This document shows, piece by piece, positions 1-8,415 of a DNA stretch of 64,000 nt. Each line of letters opens with the position of its first letter. Within the stretch, counting starts at the first letter, position 1. The notes under the pieces were generated by a model. The model saw only the letters and a list, made by a program, of their open reading frames with translations. It was not told the DNA's origin and did no database searches. Source of the DNA: Anaerolineae bacterium (GTDB lineage Bacteria; Chloroflexota; Anaerolineae; Aggregatilineales; Phototrophicaceae). A program made the translations under genes and the position numbers. The stretch spans positions 829,276 to 893,275 of the forward strand of contig JALHQT010000002.1 of the NCBI GenBank assembly GCA_022841825.1, read 5' to 3'.

Positions 1-94
1 GTACCGCTTTATGCATGGAGGATGAGCAGGTGAGAAAAAGCCAACCGCAGAGTGTCGATGATCTTCATTCACACCCGTGTATGAAAGACGACCA

Positions 95-161
95 GCGGGC
101 GCACACACGGGTGCGCGGGCATTTCCTGTTGCCATCACGGACGGACCCATGTGTCCGCCCG
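95..161. repeat. Two adjacent short inverted repeats
   Basis: Positions 95-119 hold a GGGCGCAC...GTGCGC hairpin and 139-161 a CGGACGGAC...GTCCGCCCG hairpin. They resemble the paired elements at 62838-62889. No coding potential is convincing in positions 1-175, so this stretch is treated as repeat-bearing intergenic DNA downstream of the metallo-hydrolase gene. Confidence 0.6.
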
Positions 162-175
162 CGTGGGGTGACGGA

Positions 176-1087
176 TTACGACGGCTGGATGAACAAACCC
201 CAGAACTGAAGGATGCCCTCGACCTCGTAGCCGGGGTATTCCGCCGTCAGCCCAGCGATCACGTCGTCGGCGCTCGTGGTATTGGCTGCAAGCTCGTCCG
301 CCAGCGATAAGTATTGGATCATCTGCGTGATTTCGCCGGGCGAGGTCGGCATTCCGTGCCCACTCAGCAGGGTGTCGAAGTCGCCCGCTGACTGCAATTC
401 GCTCAGGATGCTGATCCAGTTCTGGCGATCTGTGCCGGGGAAGGCGTGCCCGTTGGTATAGACCAGATCCTGTGCCACGACGATGCCGTGATCGGGCAGG
501 CGCAGGACGATTTGCTGCGGTGCCTCGGCATTGTCGTAGACCTGCGCGTCAAACGTCACACCATCGACCTCGAACGTCCCCGCCTCGAAACTGGCTTCTG
601 GCACGCGCGGTTCGGCGGGCACTTCGCTTTCGCCGACCAGCCCGGCACGCTGCTGCACGCCGCCTGCGTCAAGGTCTGCCTGGACGCCCTCGGCGATGGC
701 TGGCGTGGTCACGAACGGGATACCTGCGAAAATGTTGCCCCCGGAGCTGTGGTCGGGGTGCTGATGGCTGAGGATGACGCGCTCGATGGGCTTACCCAGG
801 CTTTCGGCGTATGCCAGCACATCGCGCGCTGCCGTCTGGAGGAACTGCGTATCGACGATGACGAGCTGGTTGGGCGTCTCGACGATGTGCGAGGTGACCA
901 GGAAGGACGTGGGTGGTGCGATGTAGGTGTGAACGGTGACATCTCCCTTGAGCGTCTGAACGATACGTCCGATCATGCTGGACTGTGCGCGTGCGCGGCG
1001 CGTCAGGTTGGGCATCCCGCCCAAGGCAGCGACTGCGCCCGCAGCGCCCATCATGCGTAACACTGCTCGACGTGAAAGTGCGTTCAT
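176..1087 (-). CDS. Tat-exported MBL-fold metallo-hydrolase
   Basis: A 303-residue metallo-beta-lactamase-fold protein. The N-terminus carries a twin-arginine signal (SRRAVLR at residues 5-11, then a hydrophobic stretch and ARAQ cleavage region), so the enzyme should be exported folded. The zinc motif HQHPDH lies at residues 108-113, and later histidines (GHAFPG and LSGHGMP) fit the remaining ligands. The start at 1087 is chosen because GAGGAG lies about 10 nt upstream; an upstream in-frame ATG at 1159 would put 24 extra residues before the Tat motif and falls inside a palindrome. The gene is divergent from an HxlR-type regulator that probably controls it. The substrate is unknown; hydrolase or lactonase activity is the family expectation. 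Confidence 0.85.
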   Translation of the reverse strand: MNALSRRAVLRMMGAAGAVAALGGMPNLTRRARAQSSMIGRIVQTLKGDVTVHTYIAPPTSFLVTSHIVETPNQLVIVDTQFLQTAARDVLAYAESLGKPIERVILSHQHPDHSSGGNIFAGIPFVTTPAIAEGVQADLDAGGVQQRAGLVGESEVPAEPRVPEASFEAGTFEVDGVTFDAQVYDNAEAPQQIVLRLPDHGIVVAQDLVYTNGHAFPGTDRQNWISILSELQSAGDFDTLLSGHGMPTSPGEITQMIQYLSLADELAANTTSADDVIAGLTAEYPGYEVEGILQFWGLFIQPS

Positions 1088-1155
1088 GCGGTGGTATCTC
1101 CTCTTGTCTGTACACCGCAGACATCCTATACTCGCTGTATCCAGCTGTATAGTAC

Positions 1156-1190
1156 GCACTATAAAGTGCTGTAGTTACCTTTTGGTAACT
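1156..1190. promoter_or_regulatory. Putative HxlR operator (two inverted repeats)
   Basis: The divergent intergenic region holds two perfect inverted repeats: GCACT-ATAA-AGTGC at 1156-1169 and AGTTACC-TTTT-GGTAACT at 1173-1190. The second ends just before the GGAGG of the HxlR gene at 1193-1197. HxlR-family dimers bind such dyads, so autoregulation and control of the divergent metallo-hydrolase gene is a reasonable inference. Confidence 0.6.
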
Positions 1191-1201
1191 ATGGAGGCAT
1201 C

Positions 1202-1597
1202 ATGGAACCGCTCGCTCAAATGCAGATCAGCATCTTCAACCCAGTGTGCCCGTCGCGTTACACGCTGTCGCTGCTCGCCGACAAATGGACGATGCTGATC
1301 GTCGTGGCGCTGAAGCATGCACCGATGCGGAATGGCGAACTGAAACGCAAACTTGGCGATGTCTCGCAGAAGATGCTGACGCAGACACTGCGAGAACTTG
1401 AAGCAAACGGAATCGTCCAGCGGACGATTTACGAAGTCGTTCCGCCGCATGTCGAGTATAGTCTGACGCCGCTGGGCATGTCGCTGGAGGAACCGATCAA
1501 GGCGATGGCGAAATGGGCGGAAGCGAACTGGGCGCAGGTGCTGGCTGCGCGGGAGAGCTGTTCCGCGATTGGTGATTTAACCGCCGATGAAGGATGA
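1202..1597 (+). CDS. HxlR-family transcriptional regulator
   Basis: A 131-residue winged-helix protein of the HxlR/YodB/HypR type. The hallmark N-terminal segment is present: NPVC (Cys16) followed by LLADKWTMLIVVAL. Then come the recognition region (SQKMLTQTLRELEANG) and the wing (YEVVPPHVEYSLTPLG). The conserved cysteine often senses oxidants or electrophiles in this family. GGAGG lies 4 nt before the ATG. The gene is divergent from an exported metallo-hydrolase, and its stop overlaps the start of a small membrane protein gene by 4 nt (ATGA), so the latter is probably translationally coupled. Family assignment is firm; the inducer is unknown. Confidence 0.9.
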   Translation: MEPLAQMQISIFNPVCPSRYTLSLLADKWTMLIVVALKHAPMRNGELKRKLGDVSQKMLTQTLRELEANGIVQRTIYEVVPPHVEYSLTPLGMSLEEPIKAMAKWAEANWAQVLAARESCSAIGDLTADEG

Positions 1598-1956
1598 CGA
1601 GGACGAACATCTTGCAAACCCCTGCCGATCTCATCTATGTGCTGGCATTGTGTTTTCTCATCGCCCATGAACTGGACGCCATCGATCAACAGGAGTGGCG
1701 GTTCTTCTTCCGCTTCCTGGATGACCGTGCCGCTTACCGCCTCTTCGCAGCCCTGCACGTCCCGCTTCTGGCGGTCATCCTGTGGAACCTCCAGTCCCGT
1801 TCATTCCAGATCGGCATGGATATATTCCTGCTGATCCACCTGGGGCTGCACATCCTACTGCGCAATCACCGACTGATTGCCTTCAAGTCATGGTATTCGT
1901 GGTTGTGGATCGTGGGCGCTGCGCTGTTTGGCGCGGCGCATCTGGTGATGAGCTGA
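1594..1956 (+). CDS. Small four-helix membrane protein (DUF6713-like)
   Basis: A 120-residue hydrophobic protein with about four membrane segments (roughly residues 12-26, 50-66, 75-90 and 100-118). The motif AHELDAIDQQEW near residue 24 and further His residues between helices (LHVPLL, HLGLHILLRNH) recall the DUF6713 family of small membrane proteins, though this match is from memory. It overlaps the HxlR gene by 4 nt and presumably belongs to the same transcript. HxlR partners are often DoxX-like or oxidoreductase genes, so a membrane redox or stress role is possible but not shown. Confidence 0.75.
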   Translation: MTRTNILQTPADLIYVLALCFLIAHELDAIDQQEWRFFFRFLDDRAAYRLFAALHVPLLAVILWNLQSRSFQIGMDIFLLIHLGLHILLRNHRLIAFKSWYSWLWIVGAALFGAAHLVMS

Positions 1957-1988
1957 CGGCAGTGGATGCAGCGTAAGCAGTTGCTCCC

Positions 1989-2687
1989 TCAGAGCTTGTC
2001 GGCGAACGCCTTCAGCGTCGGCGCTGCGCCATGCATCGGCACTCCATGCCCGAAGAGCAGCAGCTCCGGCTCCAGCGCTGCGATGTGTTTGACCGACCGC
2101 TTCGCCTGCGCCATATCCGACGTGAAGCCTGCGAACGGCAGCCGCAGCCCAGGCGCGAGGATGCGCATGACCGCATCGCCCGTGAAGAGCAGCTTGTGTG
2201 CGGGATGCCAGAAGCTCATGTGTCCGGGGGAATGCCCCGGCGTGGCGACCGCCTGCAAGCCGCCCAGGACTTCCGGCAGTACATCGCCCTCTTGCAGGAC
2301 GCGCGCGACCGATGTGCCCGGCATTGCCGTGGGTTTGCCCGACATCATCATGCGCGCGAGCGGGGGAACGTCCTCGCGGTTTGGCGATACGAGCGCACGC
2401 TCGCCCTCCACAAAGGGACGCTCCTCCGCCGAGCAGATGACTGCTGCCCCGCTCACCGCGCGCAAATCCGGCAGCCCGCCGACATGATCGGGATGGGCAT
2501 GGGTGACGAGGATGCGCTTGATATCCGTCGCGGCGTAGCCCGCCTGTTTGATCTGACCCAGGATGCGCGGTACGGCGAGCCTCAGCCCGGCGTCGATAAT
2601 CGTCCAGCCATCCGCATCTTTGATGGCGTAGACGCGCCCGACGAGCAGGTTGGAGAAGCAGTAGACGTTGTCGAGGATTTTTTTCAT
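1989..2687 (-). CDS. MBL-fold metallo-hydrolase, cytoplasmic
   Basis: A 232-residue glyoxalase-II-like metallo-beta-lactamase-fold protein without signal peptide. Zinc ligands are in THAHPDHVGG (His63, His65, Asp67, His68), with GHSPGHMSFW, FTGDAV and FGHGVPM supplying later metal-binding residues. The start at 2687 follows GGAG by about 11 nt; the frame extends 13 codons upstream but those residues are not family-like. It is separated from the small membrane protein by a short convergent gap. The substrate cannot be told from sequence; hydroxyacylglutathione hydrolase-like thioester hydrolysis is the usual generic prediction. Confidence 0.85.
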   Translation of the reverse strand: MKKILDNVYCFSNLLVGRVYAIKDADGWTIIDAGLRLAVPRILGQIKQAGYAATDIKRILVTHAHPDHVGGLPDLRAVSGAAVICSAEERPFVEGERALVSPNREDVPPLARMMMSGKPTAMPGTSVARVLQEGDVLPEVLGGLQAVATPGHSPGHMSFWHPAHKLLFTGDAVMRILAPGLRLPFAGFTSDMAQAKRSVKHIAALEPELLLFGHGVPMHGAAPTLKAFADKL

Positions 2688-2790
2688 GGGAACGTTGCGC
2701 TCCGGGTTTCGATGCGGCGAAAGCAAGACTTTTCGACTATACCGCTAACCCGCATCGAATGCCGGAACTCACGCGAAGGCGCGGCTGGTT

Positions 2791-3810
2791 CTACAGCCGG
2801 TCAATGAGCGCGAACGTGTCGCCGAAGATCAGCTCGCGCACATGCGAAGAGTATAGGAAGCGATTTGGGAAACCAAGCCGGAAACCCGCGATCTGATCGA
2901 GCGTGCTCATGGCTTCGGCATCCAGCTTGAAATCCAGGCAGCCGAGGTTATCGTCCAACTGCGCTACTTTGCGACAGCCAAGGATCGGAATGACATTGCC
3001 CGCCTGCTGGCGCACCCAGTTGCTGGCGACCTGCGCCGGTGAGCGTCCCAGCGTTTCCGCCAGTTTGACGATGGTCTCCGCTGCTGCGCGTTCTGCGTCG
3101 CTGATGCTTGACTCGCGGCGTGGCTCATCACCTGGTTGGGCGTATTTGCCAGTCAGCGTACCTCCGTCCAGCAGACCCCACGGGAGGATTGCCAATCCAT
3201 GTTCGCGCGCCATCGGCAGCACGTCGTTTTCGACGCTGCGCCCCAGCACCGAGTAGGGGATTTGCACGCCAAGCGGCTTTGACCAGCCATGATCCTCGGC
3301 TTTGGCGATGGCATACGAGATGACCCATGCCGGGGTATCGGAAAATGCGAAGTACAGAACGCGTCCGCTTCGGATCAAATCATCCACGCCGCGCAAAACT
3401 TCCTCGACCGGGGTCGTGAAGTCCCACATGTGCAGATAGAGCAGGTCGAGGTAATCGGTGTTGAGACGCTTCAGGCTGTTCTCGACCGACCTGAACATGC
3501 TCTTGCGCGAGTTGCCCCCCAGGTTAGCATCGGATGGGTTCGCCGGGTTGACCCGCAGCGTGTACTTGGTCGCTACGACGTAGCGGTCGCGTTCGGCGTG
3601 GATGAATTCACCGACATAACGCTCACTGGTGCCGTTGGTGTAGTTGTTCGAGGTGTCGATGAAATTGCCGCCCTGGTCGGCAAATCGTTCGAAAATCTTC
3701 TGGCTGGTGTCCTTGTCGGCACCCCAACCCCAGTCCTCACCAAAAGTCATCGTACCGAGGCAGAGTTCGGAAACCCGCAGCCCACTGGGTCCCAGGAGTC
3801 GATAGCGCAT
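2791..3810 (-). CDS. Aldo/keto reductase
   Basis: A 339-residue NAD(P)H-dependent aldo/keto reductase. The catalytic tetrad is visible as Asp52, Tyr57, Lys82 and His127 (in FIDTSNNY, VVATKY and LLYLHMWD). The C-terminal part contains the cofactor-binding segment VIPILGCRKVAQLDDNLG. The start at 3810 is only 4 nt after the stop of the upstream MerR regulator gene and follows GAGG; the open frame continues upstream but there overlaps the MerR coding region. The two genes therefore form an operon behind a BmrR-like promoter, suggesting that the reductase is induced by a MerR ligand and acts on a reactive carbonyl. The true substrate is unknown. Confidence 0.92.
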   Translation of the reverse strand: MRYRLLGPSGLRVSELCLGTMTFGEDWGWGADKDTSQKIFERFADQGGNFIDTSNNYTNGTSERYVGEFIHAERDRYVVATKYTLRVNPANPSDANLGGNSRKSMFRSVENSLKRLNTDYLDLLYLHMWDFTTPVEEVLRGVDDLIRSGRVLYFAFSDTPAWVISYAIAKAEDHGWSKPLGVQIPYSVLGRSVENDVLPMAREHGLAILPWGLLDGGTLTGKYAQPGDEPRRESSISDAERAAAETIVKLAETLGRSPAQVASNWVRQQAGNVIPILGCRKVAQLDDNLGCLDFKLDAEAMSTLDQIAGFRLGFPNRFLYSSHVRELIFGDTFALIDRL

Positions 3811-3814
3811 CTTG

Positions 3815-4666
3815 CTAATCCTCGCTTTCAATCGGTAGCTGGAGTTCTGTGACGAATAAAGCAGGCTGATCGGTGAGAAAGGCGGGGGAAAGACCCAGGC
3901 TGTCGGCATTGTCCGCGCCGTAGCGCAGGTAGACCTCGCGCAGTGGTCCCGCAATGCGGTAGGCGTGCAGCGCTAACCAGCGCAAAAGTGTGTTCAGCAC
4001 TTCCTGTGTCCGGTCATAGCTGCCCGTGTAAACGGCACATGCCATGCGCCCGCCGGGAAGCTGCCGCACCCGGATCGGCGGTTGTTCCTCGACGACCTGG
4101 AGGAGCGGAACCGCGACTTCGATATCCAGGTCGGTTTCTCGGTAATCCGCGTCGTGATAGAGCATGAGCGGGCTGGCGGCAGCGCGCGCATAGTGGCGCG
4201 CCGCGAATGCCTCCACCTCATCAAACATCGCCGCGATCTGCCGCCCCTCATTCGCAACCGTGGCGCGCAGCGTCGCCATGGGTTGTGTGCCGATCTCACG
4301 AACGATCACATCATAGAGCGGGCGCGTTTCCTGCTCGATTTGCGAAAGACGGGTCTCGACATTGAGGAGGCGCTGCTCGTCGGCGCGAAGCTGCGCTGCG
4401 ATCTGCGTACGCCTCATCAGCAGCATCCCACGCAGCTCCTGCACGGTCAGCGGCTCGTCAATGATCGTCCTGACCTGGTCGAGCGAGAAGCCGAGTTCTT
4501 TGAGCGCAAGGATGCGGTTCAGCCGGGGAAGCTGGTCGGCGGTGTAGTAGCGGTAGCCAGACGCCGAATCGATGTAGGCGGGCAGCAGCAAGCCATTCTC
4601 GCTGTAATGCCGCAGCGTCTTGACCGAAACGCAGGTCAGTCTCGAAAAGTCACCGATCTTGAACAA
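3815..4666 (-). CDS. MerR-family regulator with GyrI-like effector domain
   Basis: A 283-residue BmrR-type activator. The N-terminal MerR helix-turn-helix (IGDFSRLTCVSVKTLRHYSE, residues 4-23, then GYRYYTADQLPRL) is followed by a coiled coil at about residues 75-115 and a C-terminal ligand-binding domain of the GyrI/BmrR class (about 120-283). Translation begins with TTG at 4666; GGAG lies about 8 nt upstream and no in-frame ATG is better placed. The promoter at 4688-4718 has the 19-bp spacer and internal dyad typical of MerR control, so the gene is probably autoregulated together with the aldo/keto reductase downstream. A paralogue with the same operator style lies at 26813-27628. Confidence 0.9.
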   Translation of the reverse strand: MFKIGDFSRLTCVSVKTLRHYSENGLLLPAYIDSASGYRYYTADQLPRLNRILALKELGFSLDQVRTIIDEPLTVQELRGMLLMRRTQIAAQLRADEQRLLNVETRLSQIEQETRPLYDVIVREIGTQPMATLRATVANEGRQIAAMFDEVEAFAARHYARAAASPLMLYHDADYRETDLDIEVAVPLLQVVEEQPPIRVRQLPGGRMACAVYTGSYDRTQEVLNTLLRWLALHAYRIAGPLREVYLRYGADNADSLGLSPAFLTDQPALFVTELQLPIESED

Positions 4667-4687
4667 GGAACACTCTCCTTGCTCAAC

Positions 4688-4718
4688 AGGGTAAACCCTC
4701 CCATGATGGGAGAGTCAA
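4688..4718 (-). promoter_or_regulatory. MerR-type promoter/operator of the reductase operon
   Basis: Read on the minus strand: -35 TTGACT (4713-4718), a 19-bp spacer (4694-4712) and -10 TACCCT (4688-4693). The spacer contains the perfect dyad CTCCCAT-N-ATGGGAG (4698-4712). An over-long spacer carrying the regulator dyad is the signature of promoters activated by BmrR-like MerR proteins through DNA distortion. Confidence 0.8.
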
Positions 4719-5104
4719 GAGCGAGCGCGATATTCCGCAATCGCCGCCTCGACCGCGTCGTCGAGCGAGCGGTCGATCTCGGCGTCTTCCGCGCCCTGCG
4801 CCGCGATCAGTGTGCCTGCTTCGAGTGTGTCGAGCGCCTTCAGCACCTGGACGCCTCGGCTTGACCAGACTTCGCGCTCCTGCGCGTAACTTGCATCATC
4901 CAGCTTGCCGAGCGCATGGTCTTCGTCGAGGTCGCTCATATTGCGCAGCACGCGCTCGTAGTAAAGCTGCGCGCGTTCGCGCTGGCGGGCGACCTGCGCC
5001 GCCTGCTGATCGAAAGGTGCATCGCGCCGCAGCAGCGGCAGCGCGACGACCAGGACGACCGCGCTCAGAACGATGAATCCGAGGATCAATCCTTCGATGC
5101 TCAT
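4715..5104 (-). CDS. Short CcmI-like cytochrome c biogenesis protein
   Basis: A 129-residue protein with one N-terminal membrane helix (residues 3-25, LILGFIVLSAVVLVVALPLL) followed by a charged, helical tail (ARQRERAQLYYERVLRNMSDLDEDHALGKLDD). This layout matches the N-terminal part of CcmI/CycH, where the helix anchors a cytoplasmic region near the haem ligation complex; the TPR-rich periplasmic part of proteobacterial CcmI is absent. The start at 5104 overlaps the stop of tlpA by 4 nt (ATGA), placing it last in the ccm operon. Assignment rests on position and architecture more than on sequence identity. Confidence 0.7.
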   Translation of the reverse strand: MSIEGLILGFIVLSAVVLVVALPLLRRDAPFDQQAAQVARQRERAQLYYERVLRNMSDLDEDHALGKLDDASYAQEREVWSSRGVQVLKALDTLEAGTLIAAQGAEDAEIDRSLDDAVEAAIAEYRARS

Positions 5105-5685
5105 GATGCGCTCGCCAGCAGTCGGTCGATGACACTGCTCAGGTACGTTTCGTTGACGCGTGTGGTGCCGATCAGCCGCTCTATCACATCGCCCTGCTGG
5201 TCGATGATGTAGGTCTCCGGGACGCCGGCTAGCGCGTAGTCGTCGCCGATACGTGTACCCAAATCGGGCGCGTTGGGGTAGGTTAGCCCGAATTCGTTCA
5301 TGAATGCCAGCGAGTCGCTGTCCACATCCGACCATGCGATGCCGAGGACGACCACGCCGCGCTCGCGGTATTTCTCCCAGACCGCCTGAAGATGCGGCGC
5401 TTCTTCGCGGCAGGGCACGCACCAGCTCGCCCAGAAGTTGAGCAGCACGATTTGACCGCGCAGGGTATCCATGTCCACGGGCTGACCGTCAAAGGTCGTC
5501 ACGGCGAAGTTCGGCGCGCGCCCGCTCTCGACGGGTCCGCGCGTCTGCCGCGCGAGCTGCACGGCAAAGACGAGCGCAATCGCCGTGATGCCCGCCAGCA
5601 GCACAAGCGTGCCAAGCGTGAGTCGTGGGCGTGTCGCCGAGGTGGGCGCGGGGGCAGGGTCTTGCAGGAATTCCAGGTCTGTCAT
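5101..5685 (-). CDS. TlpA/CcmG-type thiol-disulfide oxidoreductase
   Basis: A 194-residue membrane-anchored thioredoxin-like protein. An N-terminal helix at about residues 24-44 is followed by a periplasmic-side thioredoxin fold with the redox motif WASWCVPC (Cys89, Cys92), the TlpA/ResA-type GVPETYIID cis-proline loop and a C-terminal helix. In System I cytochrome maturation this protein (CcmG/DsbE) keeps the apocytochrome CXXCH cysteines reduced. The ATG at 5685 is the last Met before the conserved part; the Shine-Dalgarno is weak. Between it and ccmH lies a 28-bp perfect palindrome. Confidence 0.9.
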   Translation of the reverse strand: MTDLEFLQDPAPAPTSATRPRLTLGTLVLLAGITAIALVFAVQLARQTRGPVESGRAPNFAVTTFDGQPVDMDTLRGQIVLLNFWASWCVPCREEAPHLQAVWEKYRERGVVVLGIAWSDVDSDSLAFMNEFGLTYPNAPDLGTRIGDDYALAGVPETYIIDQQGDVIERLIGTTRVNETYLSSVIDRLLASAS

Positions 5686-5759
5686 GTTCGTTTCATCATG
5701 TTCTGTAGGGCAGGATGTATCGTGCCCCAATTGGTCATACCAACACAATCATGTATAGC

Positions 5760-5787
5760 GTAGGGGCGACCCATGGGTCGCCCCTAC
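5760..5787. repeat. 28-bp perfect palindrome between ccmH and tlpA
   Basis: Both arms are 14 nt, starting GTAGGGGCGACCCA and mirrored exactly. The element shares its GTAGGGGCG outer arms with the palindrome at 62187-62214. It sits in the ccmH-tlpA gap and could form a stable hairpin in the operon mRNA, but no T-run follows on either strand. Confidence 0.9.
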
Positions 5788-5797
5788 AGATAATCGA

Positions 5798-6286
5798 TTA
5801 TCCCCGCAAATCCCGTTCCAGCCTTGCACGATACTCGTCATCGCCGCTCGCAGGGGCGGCGGGCGCAGGGGCGAGCGTTTCGCTCGCGCCACGCAACCGC
5901 CAGCGCCACAGCGTATAGCCGCCGACGGCGACCGCAATGACCGCGAGTGCCCAGGGTGTGATCAGCGAGAGGGCGCGGAGGGTCGGGTCCTGCGGCGAGC
6001 CGATGACGCGCTCGCCATAGCGCGCGATGAAGTTGGCGATGATTTGCTCGTCGCTTTGCCCCGCGACCATCTGCTGGCGAATCTCCTCGCGCCATTCCGC
6101 ACACGCCTGCGTGCGACACGCATCCAACGTCTCGTTCGGGCAGACCGGGCAGTAAAGCTGCCGGGCAAGGTCATAGACGCGGTTGAGCAGTTCTGTGTCG
6201 CTGGTATCCTGCGCACTGGCGGACGTGGCGAGGAGGAGCAGACAGACGAGAAAACCGCCAAGACGCAATAAAGGTCTTCTACTCAT
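5798..6286 (-). CDS. ccmH: Cytochrome c maturation protein CcmH
   Basis: A 162-residue protein with signal/anchor helix (residues 8-25), the CcmH redox motif LYCPVCPNETLDAC (Cys46, Cys49) and a C-terminal membrane helix (about 108-128) followed by a short cytoplasmic tail. CcmH works with CcmF in System I, reducing or holding the apocytochrome cysteine pair so that haem can be ligated. The usual motif is LRCxxCQN; here CPN replaces CQN, as is common outside Proteobacteria. The start overlaps the ccmF stop by 4 nt (ATGA), indicating translational coupling. Confidence 0.92.
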   Translation of the reverse strand: MSRRPLLRLGGFLVCLLLLATSASAQDTSDTELLNRVYDLARQLYCPVCPNETLDACRTQACAEWREEIRQQMVAGQSDEQIIANFIARYGERVIGSPQDPTLRALSLITPWALAVIAVAVGGYTLWRWRLRGASETLAPAPAAPASGDDEYRARLERDLRG

Positions 6287-8409
6287 GCCGCTGCTCCTGC
6301 GCGCGTGTCGTTGCGTATGGGCGCGCGGGCGCGCTCTGTGGCGCGGTCATCCTTCCAGGCGGCGACGAACGTGCCGACGATCAGGATGAGTCCTCCCCAC
6401 CAGACGAGATTGATGAGCGGGTTGAGATAGATGTGCAGGGTGACGCTGCTGCCCGCCACTTCGTCGTAGCCGCTCAGGAGCACGTAGACATCGCCTTCAA
6501 GCGTGCTGTGCGCCCCTGGAATGGTGACCGCCATCTCCGGGTAATGATCGATGCGCGGGCGGATATGCTGAACTTCTGCGCTATCGCGGAAGATCGTCAG
6601 GTTGGCGATGTCCATCAGGCGACCATCGTCGGCGATCTGTCCGAGATCCAGGCTGTCGAAACGTACGTCGTACCGCCCGATCCGTGCGCTTTCGCCCGGC
6701 AGCAAGCGCTGGATGAGATCATCCTGATACGCCGTGCTGCCAATGACCCCCAAGCCGATGACGACGATGCCCAGGTGGACGAGGAAGCCGCCATAACGAC
6801 GGCGGTTGCGCCCGAAGATGTTGACGAGCGCCTGCGGCAGTGCTTCCCCTGTCGTCATGGTGCGGGCGCGCGCGCCGCGATAAATCTCATAGAGGGCGAC
6901 GAAGCCCGCCAGCAGGACAATGCCGTAGGCGAACATCGTTCCGGGGGTCTGGGCACCGAGCAGTACTGCGACGACCACGCCGAACGCCGTCAGCGCGAGC
7001 GGGACGATCAGCGACTTGCCGAGGCGTCGTGCCGACATGATGCCCCAGGCTGCCAGCGGCGCGACGCCCATCAGGATGTACATCGCGGCGAAGAGTGGGA
7101 CTGTCACCTGGTTGAAGTAGGCAGCGCCGAGCGTGATCTCGGTATCCATGAAGAGCGTGCTGATGACAGGCGCGCCGAAGCTGCCCCAGAAGATCGCCAG
7201 CGCCAGCGCGACGAAGACGACGTTGTTGAGGACAAACATCGCTTCACGACTGAGCCAACCGGTGAACTGGTGCTCATCACTCAGCTCGCCGCGCGAACGT
7301 CGCCACATGATCAGCCAGACGCCGATCAGCGTCATCACCAGCCAGAAGGCGAACATCGGGAAGCCGATTTGACTTTGGGCGAAGGAATGCACGCTTTCGA
7401 TCAGACCGCTGCGGGTGGCAAAGGTTCCAAACAGCACGGCGGAGAAGGTGAAGATGACGAGGAACATGTTCCACGTCTTGAGCATCCCACGCTTTTCCTG
7501 GATCATGACGCTGTGCAGATACGCCGTGCCGACCAGCCAGGGGATGAATGCCGCGTTCTCGACCGGGTCCCAGCCCCAGTAGCCGCCCCAGCCGAGCACG
7601 TCATATGCCCAGCGCCCGCCCAGGATCAGCCCCAGGCTGAGGAACAGCCAGGCGATCAACGTCCAGCGCCGGGTCGCCTTGATCCAGTTGGTGGTCAGGT
7701 CGCCGGATGCCAGCGCCGCCATCGCATAGGCGAAGGGGATCAGGAAGCCGACGAAACCGAGGTAGAGCATGGGCGGATGGATGATCATGCCGAAGTGTCG
7801 CAGTAGGGGGTTTAAGCCGTTGGCAGTCTGCGCCAAGCCGCCCTGCGCAAATAAGCCGCCTGTGCCCTCTGGGACATAGAGGGGCGGGATTTCGCTGTTG
7901 GGCGGGATGAGCAGGTGCGGGGCAAGCTGCGCGGTCGTCAGGTCTATCGGGGTGATCCAGAAGCGGGCGAATGGACTTTCGCCAAACAGCGACAAGCCTC
8001 CGAAGAACGCCATCGTCGCCATCTGGAAGATGATCACGTAGGGCATCAGGCGGTGGTTTTCGCGCCAGTTCAGCAGCAGCGACGCAAAGGCGAAGCCGCT
8101 CATCGTCACGTTCCAGAACAGCAGGGATCCTTGCTGCGACCCCCAGAGCGCTGTGATGCGGTAAAAGAGTGGGGTCGTCGGATCGGTGACCTGCCAGACG
8201 TATTCGACCTGATAATCCTGCTGCACGAGCAGCACGAGCAGTACCCCCGCCGCGCCGAGCAGGAGCGGGAAGGTGAGCAGCGCGGCATTGCGGGCGCTGA
8301 TGAGCAGACGTTCGCTGTGAGAGCGCGTGCTGAAGAAGGCGGCGGCGGTCGCGTAGATGGACGCGGCGAAGGCGAGTACCTGTAAGACGATGCCGAGTTC
8401 GGCAAACAT
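6283..8409 (-). CDS. ccmF: Cytochrome c haem lyase subunit CcmF
   Basis: A 708-residue polytopic membrane protein, close to the usual CcmF length. The tryptophan-rich haem-handling WWD motif is clear (WGGYWGWDPVENAAFIPWL, about residue 270), with conserved histidines around it (FGMIIHPPMLYLG, VHSFAQS). CcmF receives haem from CcmE and ligates it to apocytochrome c on the outer face. The gene lies between ccmE (6-nt gap) and ccmH (4-nt overlap). ccmABCD, which load CcmE, are not in this window and must lie elsewhere if the pathway is complete. Confidence 0.96.
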   Translation of the reverse strand: MFAELGIVLQVLAFAASIYATAAAFFSTRSHSERLLISARNAALLTFPLLLGAAGVLLVLLVQQDYQVEYVWQVTDPTTPLFYRITALWGSQQGSLLFWNVTMSGFAFASLLLNWRENHRLMPYVIIFQMATMAFFGGLSLFGESPFARFWITPIDLTTAQLAPHLLIPPNSEIPPLYVPEGTGGLFAQGGLAQTANGLNPLLRHFGMIIHPPMLYLGFVGFLIPFAYAMAALASGDLTTNWIKATRRWTLIAWLFLSLGLILGGRWAYDVLGWGGYWGWDPVENAAFIPWLVGTAYLHSVMIQEKRGMLKTWNMFLVIFTFSAVLFGTFATRSGLIESVHSFAQSQIGFPMFAFWLVMTLIGVWLIMWRRSRGELSDEHQFTGWLSREAMFVLNNVVFVALALAIFWGSFGAPVISTLFMDTEITLGAAYFNQVTVPLFAAMYILMGVAPLAAWGIMSARRLGKSLIVPLALTAFGVVVAVLLGAQTPGTMFAYGIVLLAGFVALYEIYRGARARTMTTGEALPQALVNIFGRNRRRYGGFLVHLGIVVIGLGVIGSTAYQDDLIQRLLPGESARIGRYDVRFDSLDLGQIADDGRLMDIANLTIFRDSAEVQHIRPRIDHYPEMAVTIPGAHSTLEGDVYVLLSGYDEVAGSSVTLHIYLNPLINLVWWGGLILIVGTFVAAWKDDRATERARAPIRNDTRAGAAA

Positions 8410-8415
8410 GCAGCT

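Noticed and set aside
6433-7806. A 457-codon open frame on the + strand
   Set aside because: It lies wholly antisense to ccmF, encodes a His/Asp/Gln/Arg-rich product with no fold-like pattern, and is a by-product of GC-rich codon bias.
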